Below, piece by piece: positions 36,581-45,200 of a stretch of DNA of 64,000 nucleotides (within the stretch, counting starts at the first letter, position 1; each line of letters begins with the position of its first letter). Below the pieces are notes generated by a model. The model searched no databases, had not been told where the DNA came from, and saw nothing but the letters and a program-made list of their open reading frames with translations. Where the stretch lies: the NCBI RefSeq assembly GCF_008629685.1, contig NZ_VWSF01000005.1, positions 124,001 through 188,000 on the forward strand. Reading direction: 5' to 3'. This stretch comes from Adhaeribacter rhizoryzae. GTDB taxonomy: Bacteria; Bacteroidota; Bacteroidia; Cytophagales; Hymenobacteraceae. The position numbers were made by a program, and so were the translations under genes.

Positions 36581-37576
36581 ATGATTAAATATTTAAAACA
36601 GTTTACTCCAACCAAAGCCCGTCGTAATATCCGGGTGTTGGCACTGGCAGCTATTCTTAGTAGTTCGGCGGGCCAGTTGTGGGCGCAGAAAGGCAAAGAC
36701 CTCCATACGCTAAACCTTAAATCGCCGGCCGATTTACATGCTTTTTTCAAGTACACCGGCCAGGACGTGCCTTTAATTAGCGGGCACCGCGGCGGCATGA
36801 TCAAAGGTTTTCCGGAAAACTGCATTGCCACTTTCGAGAACACTCTGCGGCACACGCCGGCTTTTTTCGAGATTGACCCACGCCTGACGAAAGACAGCGT
36901 TATTGTGCTGATGCACGATGCCACTTTGGAACGGACCACTACCGGCAAGGGTAAAGTGTCGGATTATACCTGGGCCGAATTGCAAAAGCTGAAATTAAAA
37001 GATGTTGAGGGTAATATTACCGAGCACCGGATTCCTACTTTAGACGAGGTAATTAATTGGAGTAAAGGCAAAACCATTATCAACCTCGATAAAAAAGATG
37101 TGCCTTTGGCCATGACCGCCAAGAAGTTGCAAGAGCACCAGGCCGATACCTACGTGATGCTGACCGTACACAATGCGCAGCAAGCCAAATATTACTACGA
37201 CCAAAACAAGAACCGCATGTTTTCGGCTTTTGTCCGGACGAAAAAAGAATTTGAAGATTTCGAGAATTCCGGGGTGCCCTGGTCGCAAATAATGGCTTAC
37301 GTGGGCCCCACGAATAAACCGGAAAACAAGGAACTCTACGATTTATTGCATGCCCGGGGTGTAAAGTGCATGATTTCGGCGGCTCCTACTTACGACAAAT
37401 TAAAAGACCCGACCGAGCGCCGCAAAGCTTACCGCGAAACCTTCCAGGCTGGTGCCGATGTGCTGGAGTCGGATTTACCCATTGAGGCCGCCGCCGCCAT
37501 TCAGGACTTGATTCCGAAAAAAAGTCCGAAGCTTAAGTACTTTCAAAAGCCAGGCGGGAGCCAGGTAAAACGCTAA
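36581..37576 (+). CDS. secreted glycerophosphodiester phosphodiesterase family protein
   Basis: A 331-residue protein with a long signal (hydrophobic VLALAAILSSSAGQLWA after a basic start). The GDPD catalytic set is complete: H69-R70 (SGHRGG), E79, E97 and D99 (FFEIDPRL), H112 (VLMHDATLERTT). These enzymes cleave glycerophosphodiesters to glycerol 3-phosphate and an alcohol, with Ca or Mg, here in the periplasm. With the ENPP-type enzyme and the broken metallophosphoesterase it makes three secreted phosphoesterases around the kinase operon. Confidence 0.9.
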   Translation: MIKYLKQFTPTKARRNIRVLALAAILSSSAGQLWAQKGKDLHTLNLKSPADLHAFFKYTGQDVPLISGHRGGMIKGFPENCIATFENTLRHTPAFFEIDPRLTKDSVIVLMHDATLERTTTGKGKVSDYTWAELQKLKLKDVEGNITEHRIPTLDEVINWSKGKTIINLDKKDVPLAMTAKKLQEHQADTYVMLTVHNAQQAKYYYDQNKNRMFSAFVRTKKEFEDFENSGVPWSQIMAYVGPTNKPENKELYDLLHARGVKCMISAAPTYDKLKDPTERRKAYRETFQAGADVLESDLPIEAAAAIQDLIPKKSPKLKYFQKPGGSQVKR

Positions 37577-37580
37577 AGAA

Positions 37581-37635
37581 AAGGCCTAGGAGTAAAACTA
37601 TTAAATGAAGATAATACTTTTGCGCTCCAGGCCTT
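37581..37635. repeat. hairpin downstream of the GDPD gene
   Basis: AAGGCCTAGGAG (37581-37592) pairs with CTCCAGGCCTT (37625-37635) with one bulged base and a 32-base loop. There is no T-tract, so a terminator role is uncertain; AGGCCTAGGAG also occurs at 57072-57082 next to repeat copy B. Confidence 0.4.
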
Positions 37636-37711
37636 ACTACGCCGCCCGCCTGAGAACCTGAAGAGGTTAGTATAAATATTTTAGACCGTTTTTATTCAAC
37701 CTAAGAGCATA

Positions 37712-38785
37712 ATGAAATCAAAAATTCTTTTGAACCTGTTAATTGCGCTTCTTTTAACCGGGCAGGTATTTGCCCAAAAGAAATATGTTACGCCGGCCTT
37801 AAGCAATTCTAATTCCTGGTCGATGATTTTGGTGCCGGACCCGCAAACCTACGTAAAGTTTGAGCGGAACCAGCCGATACTGGAATTAATGACTTCCTGG
37901 ATTAAAGAAAATGTAGAGCCGCTGAATATTAAAATGGTGCTTTGTACCGGCGATTTGGTTGAACAAAACGAGATGATTAACCCGGATGGAAAAGCCGCCA
38001 ACCAGCCGAGTAAATTACAATGAGAATCTGTTGCCCGTTCATTTAGTAAGCTCGATGGTATTGTGCCTTTTATTACTGCCGCCGGTAACCACGATTACGG
38101 CTACTCCAATATCAGCTCGCGCAATACCAATTTTAATAAATATTTTCCGATCGATAAGAATTTTCAGACGCAGAAGCTGGTGCGCGAAGTAGCCCAAAAC
38201 GCCGAGAAAATACCAACTTTAGAGAATGCCGCGTTTGAATTTACCTCGCCGCACGGTCAGAAGTTCTTGTTCGTTACGCTGGAATTTGCGCCGCGCGATA
38301 CTACTTTGGCCTGGGCTAAAGGCGTCATCAACCAGGATAAATATAAACAGCATAAAGTAGTGGTACTGACCCACTCTTATATGAACGCTAAAAATGAGCA
38401 TATGGTAAAAGAAAACTATGCCATTGCCGAAGGAAATTACGGAGCAGGAATCTATCAGAAATTAGTGCAGCCGTCCAAGAATATTCAGTTGGTTTTTGCC
38501 GGCCACATTGGCGCACCGGATAAACCCAAAGAGCACGTGGCCTTCCGGACCGATACCAATGCGGGCGGCAAAAAGGTGCAGCAAATGGTGTTTAATGCGC
38601 AAGCTTTGGGCGGTGGTTGGTACGGCAACGGCGGCGATGGCTGGCTTCGCATTTTGGAGTTTCTGCCCGATGGCAAAACCGTAAAAGTTAAAACGTTCTC
38701 GCCTTTCTTCGCGATTTCGCCCACTACCCAGCAACACGCCTGGCGTACCGCTAATTACGATGAGTTTTCGTTTGTACTGGATTAA
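37712..38785 (+). pseudogene. secreted calcineurin-like metallophosphoesterase interrupted by an in-frame TGA
   Basis: A single reading frame of 357 sense codons is broken only by TGA at 38021-38023 (codon 104), in SKLQ-stop-ESVARSFSKLDG. Both sides are one protein: signal peptide (LLIALLLTGQVFAQ), VPDPQTY and CTGDLVEQN before the stop; AGNHDYG, LTHSYMN and FAGHIGA after it. These are the successive metal-binding motifs of the calcineurin-like fold, so the truncated product would be inactive. In homologues I expect a Trp here (QWE), so TGG to TGA is the simplest cause. No frameshift is needed. It could be a recent pseudogene or a sequencing error. Confidence 0.85.
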
Positions 38786-38828
38786 TTTGGCTAAATTTAT
38801 TATAAATCAACCATCTGCAAAGCTATTA

Positions 38829-38877
38829 CCAAGTTCCCGCGCAGGGTTTATTTCCAGCATCTGGCGCGGGAACTTGG
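38829..38877. terminator. hairpin between convergent genes
   Basis: A perfect 14-bp stem, CCAAGTTCCCGCGC (38829-38842) with GCGCGGGAACTTGG (38864-38877), loop of 21 bases. It lies between the convergent metallophosphoesterase pseudogene and selO and may terminate both, although it lacks T-runs. Confidence 0.5.
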
Positions 38878-38889
38878 CAGGAGCAAAGT

Positions 38890-40458
38890 TTAGGAACTGC
38901 AGGAAAGCATGGAGCAACCTGCTTTTTGGCTGGCCCAATTTGGCCTTTTTAAGAAGAATTCATCCCATTTTTTAGAATAAGGATCTTTTATGGCTTCCTG
39001 TAGCTTGGCAAATAGGTTGGTTTCGCCATTCTCCAGATCTTCAATAGCCTGGTGCAATAAATAATTGCGTAAAATAAACCGTGGATTGGTTTTTTGCATC
39101 CGGGCAAGCTTTTCTGCCGGTGGAATTGTATTCTGTTTAATTCTTTGTTGGTATAATTTAAGCCAGCTTATAAAAGCTGCTGCGGCACTAGGTTCGGGTG
39201 TTTGGTAAAAGCTGCTTTTAAAATGGTTAAGGATTTCTTCCGTTATTTCTACCTGCTCGGGCAGTTCCATTAGTATTTGGTAGAAGATAGTCATATCGGG
39301 CTTTAAACGGGTGAGTACACTTTCCAGATCTTCCAACAGGGAAATATCTTCATTAGTTACTTGGTCCAGCCCTAATTTATTTCCCATCATAGCCTGGTAT
39401 TTTTTACTGTAAACAGCTTCATACGTTTTCAGGGTAGCTACCAGAGCATCAGTATCGGGTAATAAAGGAGCAAGCGCGCTGGCCAGGCAACCCAGGTTCC
39501 AGTAGGCAATGGAAGGTTGCTGACCAAAAGCATATCTTCGGCCGGGTAGATCGGTGGTGTTAGGCGTGAAATTAGGATCGTAATCGTCCAGGAAAGAGAA
39601 CGGGCCATAATCTATGGTTAATCCCAGAACAGACATATTATCGGTGTTCATTACGCCGTGCACAAATCCTACCCGTTGCCATTCAACCATTAAGCTGGCT
39701 GTTCTGGCCACCACCTCTTCAAACCAAGGCAATATGGCGTCTTTGCCCGGCAGGTGCGGATAATAACGCGAAATAGTCCAGTTGGTAAGATTTTTTAAAT
39801 TACCAATTTCTTGGCGGGCCGCAAGCATTTCAAAGTTTCCGAAGCGTAAAAAACTGGGGGCAACCCGCATCACAATTGCGCCCGGCTCAAAGGCGGGGTT
39901 GCCGTTGTAAAACATATCCCGCATAACCTGGTCGCCGGTAGTTACCAAACTCAATGCCCGGGTGGTTGGTACGCCCAAATAATGCATGGCTTCACTCATT
40001 AAATATTCCCTGACCGAAGAACGTAATACTGCCCGGCCATCTGCCCGCCGGGAGTAAGGCGTACGTCCGGCGCCTTTTAATTGCAGTTCCCAACTCTGGC
40101 CGGCATTGGTTAGCCATTCGCCTAAAGTTATAGCCCGGCCATCGCCTAACTGACCGGCCCACTGGCCAAACTGATGCCCGGCGTAGCAGGCTGCATAAGG
40201 TTGCATCGAATCGGTTACCAGATTACCGCCCAGTATGTCTGTATCTGATTGTTGCGTAGGTTTGCTGATGCCCAGTTCGGCGGCTAATTCCGCTGACCAA
40301 GCCAATAATTTGGGCGCTTTTACCGGCGTAGGATTAGCTTTACTATATAAAACACCCGGGGTTTGGCGCGGACGTAAATCGCCGGAATTATCGCCCGGGA
40401 AATTATTTACAAATTCGTTTTTATATTCTTTAGCGCTCAGGCTTTGCATATCTCTCAA
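38890..40458 (-). CDS. selO: protein adenylyltransferase SelO (YdiU/UPF0061 family)
   Basis: A 522-residue pseudokinase-fold protein. The family blocks are YAACYAGHQFGQWAGQLGDG, LQLKGAGRTPYSRRADGRAV, RSSVREYLMSEAMHYLGVPT and GFVHGVMNTDNMSVLGLTID. SelO proteins transfer AMP from ATP to Ser, Thr or Tyr of target proteins and respond to redox state. The C-terminus is Cys520-Ser-Ser, the bacterial Cys counterpart of the Sec-Ser-Ser tail of animal SelO. It is a single-gene unit. The start could also be the ATG three codons in. Confidence 0.95.
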   Translation of the reverse strand: MRDMQSLSAKEYKNEFVNNFPGDNSGDLRPRQTPGVLYSKANPTPVKAPKLLAWSAELAAELGISKPTQQSDTDILGGNLVTDSMQPYAACYAGHQFGQWAGQLGDGRAITLGEWLTNAGQSWELQLKGAGRTPYSRRADGRAVLRSSVREYLMSEAMHYLGVPTTRALSLVTTGDQVMRDMFYNGNPAFEPGAIVMRVAPSFLRFGNFEMLAARQEIGNLKNLTNWTISRYYPHLPGKDAILPWFEEVVARTASLMVEWQRVGFVHGVMNTDNMSVLGLTIDYGPFSFLDDYDPNFTPNTTDLPGRRYAFGQQPSIAYWNLGCLASALAPLLPDTDALVATLKTYEAVYSKKYQAMMGNKLGLDQVTNEDISLLEDLESVLTRLKPDMTIFYQILMELPEQVEITEEILNHFKSSFYQTPEPSAAAAFISWLKLYQQRIKQNTIPPAEKLARMQKTNPRFILRNYLLHQAIEDLENGETNLFAKLQEAIKDPYSKKWDEFFLKRPNWASQKAGCSMLSCSS

Positions 40459-40959
40459 ATTTAAGGCTCATCTAAACTAACTTAAACCCAAAACTGCTCT
40501 TTATTTCCGGATTGCTACAAAGTAAGGAAGGATTTAAATAAGGCAATAAAATAGTGTTATAGTTCTGGGTAATTACCTTACTCATGCCAACTAGCAATAA
40601 AAATTTTGGTTTAAGGTTGAAGTTGGTTTTTTACGCTCAGCAGATTTGGAAGTTGGGGCAGCCAACCAAGCTTGCTTAACTTAGTTTAAGTGTTAAGGAG
40701 TTTACTATATAATTATTTAAATATATTGTTGTAAATATTCGTAATTAATTGATAAATAAAAATATATTAAATAAAAATAGTGCATTTGAGGAACAGATTG
40801 TTTTAATTTACGTATAATATATTATACAATCCTGAGTTGCTGGGTTGGGTAGTAGAAAAAGCTAGTATACACTTATTCTGACCTGATATTAAGACTTAAG
40901 TAAACACTAGAATTTAAAGCATTTTAAATAATTATCATTCACCATCTAAATTCAAAGCC
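40459..40959. other. AT-rich intergenic region
   Basis: This region lies between the divergent selO gene and a 31-residue peptide gene. It is very AT-rich from 40690 to 40830. No gene, terminator or consensus promoter was found. Confidence 0.4.
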
Positions 40960-41055
40960 ATGAAAAAAACTCTACAATCTTCAGAAATTTCAATTGGGGT
41001 AGCTGTAACTACCTGGTTTGTATTAATGTATGTTATGGCCCAAATCCTGGTTTGA
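40960..41055 (+). CDS. 31-residue hydrophobic peptide
   Basis: ATG 40960 to TGA 41053-41055. The sequence begins MKKTLQSSEISIG and continues with one membrane helix (VAVTTWFVLMYVMAQILV). A rho-independent terminator follows at 41186-41216 on the same strand, supporting a real transcript. No family is recognised. Confidence 0.45.
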   Translation: MKKTLQSSEISIGVAVTTWFVLMYVMAQILV

Positions 41056-41185
41056 TTTAAAGCATTATCCTTGCCGGGTTTTTCCGGGTAAAAGTATTTG
41101 AGCTAACCTATATATTAAGTACCGCAATTATTTAAGTTAAAAGCGGCCATAATTGTTAACCGTATAAATTATTACTAAATTACTC

Positions 41186-41216
41186 AAAAGCAGGCTCTGT
41201 AAAGGAGCCTGCTTTT
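41186..41216 (+). terminator. rho-independent terminator
   Basis: AAAAGCAGGCTC (41186-41197) pairs with GAGCCTGCTTTT (41205-41216) around a 7-base loop and is followed by a further run of T on the plus strand. The only plus-strand gene it can serve is the small peptide ending at 41055. Confidence 0.85.
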
Positions 41217-41275
41217 TTTAGGTTTATTGCTTAACGCCCAAATCGGTATTTACCTTAAGCGCCCATAAATTTAAA

Positions 41276-41896
41276 TTAATTAACTTCGTTCCGGTTGGCC
41301 ACAAGCTTTAAATGAATAGCTACTTCCGGATAAATATGCCGATTTTTTAAAGCCGGGTCGGCGGCATAAGTCATGCCCCATTTAGTACGATCCAGTTTAA
41401 AAATGGCTTCTACCGCTACGGCATCGTCTTGCACAGCTATGCGGGCCGGAAAAGTTATGGGGTGCGTTTGGCCAAGCAAAGTAAAACTGCCCGTAACCAG
41501 CATATTGGCGCCCGCTACTCCCTCAGCCGAAGCCTGCGCCAGCGGCGCTACCTGGGTAAGGGCAAAACTGGCTTCCGGGTAAAGCGCTAGGTTAAAAAAA
41601 TCTTTACTTTTCAGGTGTTTCAGCAAAACGGGTTTTATGGTTTTGGGTAAGTCAAAATTTTTGATGGAGGCAATAGGAATAACAAAAATGCCGCCTGTAA
41701 TAATATTGTTTTCTACCTGAATACCTGGGCTGGTTACCGCAAAAGAGCCCTGATGCGAGGTGTTGGGGCTCGCACCAGACCACTCTATAACCGATTTACT
41801 TTCGTCTAAAGCATAATTATATGTTTGGGTTTCCGGCCCGAATACCCGGAAAATAAAGCCAAAAAGCGTTAATAAGGTTAATAATATTAATTTCAT
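41276..41896 (-). CDS. YceI-family lipocalin-like protein
   Basis: A 206-residue protein with a signal peptide (LILLTLLTLFGFIFRVFG), then the YceI beta-barrel: YALDESKSVIEWSG, SFAVTSPGIQVENN, SKDFFNLALYPEASF, GSFTLLGQTHPITFP and FKLDRTKWGMTY. YceI proteins bind isoprenoid-type lipids such as polyprenyl quinones in the periplasm and are often tied to stress or electron transport. It shares its orientation with the SH3-like gene (84 bases apart). Confidence 0.9.
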   Translation of the reverse strand: MKLILLTLLTLFGFIFRVFGPETQTYNYALDESKSVIEWSGASPNTSHQGSFAVTSPGIQVENNIITGGIFVIPIASIKNFDLPKTIKPVLLKHLKSKDFFNLALYPEASFALTQVAPLAQASAEGVAGANMLVTGSFTLLGQTHPITFPARIAVQDDAVAVEAIFKLDRTKWGMTYAADPALKNRHIYPEVAIHLKLVANRNEVN

Positions 41897-41980
41897 CAGC
41901 TGCTATACAAAGAACCGTTTGGCGTTAGTTACCCAATACAGGCGGACCTAATCAGGTTAAGTTTAAATTTATTGTTGTGT

Positions 41981-42298
41981 TTATTTCTTGGCGATGGTTA
42001 CGTTAGGTTTATTTTTAGTTATGCCTAATTCCGAAGTCAGCACATACCCTACCTGGCCATCTACTAATACAATGCTCCAGCTTTGGTTATATTGGCGCAC
42101 ATACTGAATTTCATCGTTGCTGTGTAAAGATCTTAGAATTTGGGTAGAAGTACCGGGCTGGCGGTGCATCTTCGTATTTTCGTATCGGGTAGTCACCGTT
42201 CTGCGGTTTTCGGTCTGGCGACCGGTAGTCTGATGGTCGGTGGCAAATACAAGTGCAGTTTGGGTCAGGAAAGCGAGAAATAAAATTAACTTTTTCAT
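41981..42298 (-). CDS. small secreted SH3-like domain protein
   Basis: A 105-residue protein with a signal peptide (MKKLILFLAFLTQTALVFA). The C-terminal half (STQILRSLHSNDEIQYVRQY, NQSWSIVLVDGQVGYVLTSE) has the bacterial SH3 pattern that binds peptides or cell wall. It probably forms a two-gene unit with the yceI-like gene downstream. No catalytic domain is attached. Confidence 0.75.
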   Translation of the reverse strand: MKKLILFLAFLTQTALVFATDHQTTGRQTENRRTVTTRYENTKMHRQPGTSTQILRSLHSNDEIQYVRQYNQSWSIVLVDGQVGYVLTSELGITKNKPNVTIAKK

Positions 42299-42791
42299 AG
42301 TGTTTTTAGATTAGGATCGGGGGTTTATTATTCTTGTTTTATTTAATTATTTACAACTTGGCGGCTTTAAAAGCCAGCCGCTTTGTTGTTTACATTACAA
42401 AGATGTATCACAAAAAAAGCGCTTGAAAATTTTTGTACCCGAAGGCCGAACCCCAACGGTTGAATGACCAAAATACATCCTTGAATACCGCTAACTCATT
42501 AAAATTTCTTTCTGTAATATATTAGGCGAAAGAATAGGAGCACTCTTGCAAGTAATTGTTGTATAAATATTTAAGCAGTAGTTATTTGCGGTGAGTAAGC
42601 CACGTTAAAGTAGTTTTAGCCTGAATATTTGTGCAAGGGGTAAATATATTTTGGGTTAAATAATGGTAGAAAGCGGCTGTACGGCTTTCCGAAAAGGTTT
42701 TTAATACTTCAGAAAAAATACCGAATAAATAAGGTGTAAAACACACCTGATGGCCGGAACGTAATATTTAAAGAAAATAAATTTAACTATT
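42299..42791. other. intergenic region between divergent genes
   Basis: A 493-base gap. GGCTTT-A-AAAGCC at 42363-42375 is a short palindrome inside a larger weak stem (GCGGC...GCCGC), close enough to the SH3-like gene (about 65 bases upstream of its start) to be an operator. Otherwise it is AT-rich with several AATATT sites. Confidence 0.4.
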
Positions 42792-43148
42792 ATGATTAGC
42801 CAACTAACAACCGAAAAAGATGACCTGGTAGCCGTCCGGGTTTCGGGGCACCTGGATAAGCACGATTACGATACCATTATTCCGCTACTGGAACAGAAAA
42901 TAGCCCAGCACGGCAAAATTAACCTGTATTGGGAAATGCTAGGCTTTGCCGGCTGGCACCTGGACGGGCTGTGGAAAGACCTGAAATTTGACTTAAAACA
43001 CGTTAACGATTTCCGGAAAGTGGCTATTGTGGGCGATAAAAAATGGGAAGAATGGATTGCCACCATGATTAAGCCTTTTACCAGCGCCGAAATAAAATAT
43101 TTTACCGAACTGCACCGCGACGATGCCATGGCGTGGGTAAGCCAATAA
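42792..43148 (+). CDS. SpoIIAA-like (STAS-related) protein
   Basis: A 118-residue single-domain protein with pattern VAVRVSGHLDKHDYDTIIPL, INLYWEMLGFAGWHLDGLWK and FRKVAIVGDKKWEEWIATM, matching the SpoIIAA-like family (lipid- or partner-binding STAS/SEC14-type fold). No anti-sigma factor or kinase is nearby, so the partner is unknown. It is a single-gene unit. Confidence 0.85.
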   Translation: MISQLTTEKDDLVAVRVSGHLDKHDYDTIIPLLEQKIAQHGKINLYWEMLGFAGWHLDGLWKDLKFDLKHVNDFRKVAIVGDKKWEEWIATMIKPFTSAEIKYFTELHRDDAMAWVSQ

Positions 43149-43251
43149 AAGCCCTTTGATTGATTGCCAGAGCATGAAATAATCTGGAAGCTTTAGTGCT
43201 AATTCCAGCAGAATATTCTTGCGTGGGTTCTACTGAAAAATTTTAGATAAT

Positions 43252-43701
43252 TTAAATATCTACCCGGCCTTTGTGCCGCTCCAGAATTTCTTTTACAATA
43301 TTGCGGGCAACGGCTTCTTCTAAATCCATAGCCGAAAAAAGATAACGGATTAGCTCTTCTTCTTTGTCGGCAACCACGCCATCGGCCAATACCAACTCAA
43401 TGGTGCGGGCAAATAAATTGGCTTTGTTTTCCGACGATATTAAATCCACGCTGGTATCAATCAGGTGCTTGCTGCCAATTTTGGCGTGTGCCAGCAACAC
43501 CGACCGGTAATATTCCCGCACCTCGTGCTCTTCAAAAAAAGAATTATTAGCCAGGGTTTCCGAAAGTTCTTCCAGTTCTTCGTCTGCTACCACTTCGTCT
43601 ACGGCAATACAGGCATGCATAATGGCAATCCAGGCTTCCTGTTCGTTCCGGGGAGCATAAGAAACTACCGTTGATTTATATTTTTCATCGAAAAGAGCCA
43701 T
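43252..43701 (-). CDS. TerB-like acidic helical protein
   Basis: A 149-residue, strongly acidic, all-helical protein. It has the duplicated TerB rhythm AIMHACIAVDEVVADEELEEL and ARTIELVLADGVVADKEEEL, in which acidic residues form a metal-binding site in TerB. TerB-like domains occur in tellurite resistance and phage-defence-associated stress systems. No other ter gene is nearby. The function is unknown. Confidence 0.8.
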   Translation of the reverse strand: MALFDEKYKSTVVSYAPRNEQEAWIAIMHACIAVDEVVADEELEELSETLANNSFFEEHEVREYYRSVLLAHAKIGSKHLIDTSVDLISSENKANLFARTIELVLADGVVADKEEELIRYLFSAMDLEEAVARNIVKEILERHKGRVDI

Positions 43702-44009
43702 TGCTTAAATATATAATAACTTAAAATTTAAAATTTCTTTAGTACTACAAGCTTACCGATAAAGGGTTTACCCAAAATAAATCTGCTGTTCGCTGCCCTA
43801 TGCGTAATTATATAACAGCCGTTCGTTTTAAAAAGGTAAAAATATATATTTACTTAACAATAGACTACTGCTAATTTAGCGATAAAATATTAGAAGCCCT
43901 TAATCTGCTGGTGAAGGTGCCTGATTCAGGAATATTTACAAGGCTGGTAAATGAATGTTAAGAAAAGCGGCCTCACCCAATCAGAATATATTTTTACTGT
44001 TTTTTAAGA
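43702..44009. other. divergent intergenic region, no feature seen
   Basis: A 308-base AT-rich gap between the TerB-like gene and the hydrolase gene. No palindrome, repeat or consensus promoter could be supported. Confidence 0.35.
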
Positions 44010-45062
44010 ATGATGATTACCAGATACCTTAAATGGGGGAAATTGTTTGTAGCGCTTAGCGTTATTTTAATATTTATGGCTTTTCGGGTAGTGCCTGTGA
44101 CTTCCGTAGAAAATAAAATGGTTATGCCTGAAAATGACGCTGCTGCCCGCCCCTTAGTAAACGAACAAAAACAACGCAAAGCTTTATACCAATTATTGGG
44201 TAAGTTACCCGATCGCCACCGGCCTATTTCGGTTAAAGTAGTTTCCAGAGAAGAAACCGACGAAATAATTATAGAAAAACTGCTGCTGGATTTGAACGGG
44301 CTGGAATTAGTGCCGGCTTATTTTACCAAACCCAAAACGGCAACCGGCAAAATTCCGGTAATATTATTTAATCATTCGCATTTCGGGCAGTATCAGGTTG
44401 GTAAAAACGAATTCCTGAAAGGCCGCAAAGAAATGCAAAGTCCGCCGTATGCGGTAGCGCTGGCCCAGGCCGGTTATGCCGGTTTGTGTATAGATAGCTG
44501 GGGCTTTGGCGAACGCAGCGGCCGGCCCGAAATTGATATTTTTAAAGAAATGCTCTGGAAAGGTCAGGTTATGTGGGGTATGATGGTGTACGATCACCTG
44601 CGCGCCCTCGATTACCTCCATACCCGCCCCGATGTAGATACCAAACGCATCGCCACTATGGGCATGTCGATGGGCAGTACCATGGCCTGGTGGCTGGCAG
44701 CCCTGGACGAGCGCATTAAAGTTACCGTAGATTTAAACTGCCTCACCGATTTTCAGACGCTGCTGGAAGAAAAAGGGCTGGAGCGGCACGGCATTTATTA
44801 CTACGTGCCCGATTTGCTCAATCATTTTACCACCTCCAGTATAAATGCCTTAATTGCGCCCCGTCCGCATTTTGGTTTAGCCGGCAGCCAAGACCCGCTT
44901 ACACCCTTAAAAGGTTTAGCCATTATAGATGCTAACCTAAAAAAGGCTTACGCCGCCAAGAATGCGCCGGAAGCCTGGCAACTGAAAATTTATAACGTAG
45001 GTCACCTGGAAACTCCGGAAATGCGCCAGGATATTATGGCTTTTCTGAAAAAATGGTTGTAA
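44010..45062 (+). CDS. alpha/beta hydrolase (dienelactone hydrolase/acetyl-xylan-esterase-like)
   Basis: A 350-residue protein with a signal-like N-terminus ([19 protein letters not shown]). The catalytic triad can be placed: Ser in [11 protein letters not shown], Asp in [10 protein letters not shown] and His in [12 protein letters not shown]. The [11 protein letters not shown] segment is typical of secreted hydrolases of this group that de-esterify sugars or xenobiotics. The gene is followed 138 bases later by a Gfo/Idh/MocA oxidoreductase. The substrate is unknown. Confidence 0.8.
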   Translation: MMITRYLKWGKLFVALSVILIFMAFRVVPVTSVENKMVMPENDAAARPLVNEQKQRKALYQLLGKLPDRHRPISVKVVSREETDEIIIEKLLLDLNGLELVPAYFTKPKTATGKIPVILFNHSHFGQYQVGKNEFLKGRKEMQSPPYAVALAQAGYAGLCIDSWGFGERSGRPEIDIFKEMLWKGQVMWGMMVYDHLRALDYLHTRPDVDTKRIATMGMSMGSTMAWWLAALDERIKVTVDLNCLTDFQTLLEEKGLERHGIYYYVPDLLNHFTTSSINALIAPRPHFGLAGSQDPLTPLKGLAIIDANLKKAYAAKNAPEAWQLKIYNVGHLETPEMRQDIMAFLKKWL

Positions 45063-45200
45063 TTATTAACGCTAAAAATATTTGTTAATTAAAGTAAGCT
45101 TAATAATATTCGGCTTTAGCAGAGGCGAAACGTCCGAAAATTTAGCTTGCCAAAATATTCTTTTTAATGTTTCATATGGGGCAAAACCTTTAAATATTCT

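Noticed and set aside
38021-38023. TGA as a selenocysteine codon
   Set aside because: The surrounding sequence (SKLQ, ESVARSF) is not a known selenoprotein site, the enzyme fold uses no Sec, and no SECIS-like hairpin is evident right after the TGA.
38023-38192. A frameshift as the cause of the split metallophosphoesterase
   Set aside because: The downstream half is in the same frame as the upstream half; only the TGA at 38021-38023 interrupts it. The overlapping frame at 37986-38192 gives an unrelated translation.
43185-43240. A fourth copy of the dispersed repeat
   Set aside because: Only a short stretch (GGAAGCTTTAG and nearby bases) resembles it; the match is too weak to separate from chance.
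43252-43701. A tellurite-resistance or phage-defence island based on the TerB-like gene
   Set aside because: No other ter genes, nucleases or toxin-like proteins lie nearby; one TerB-like domain alone does not support it.
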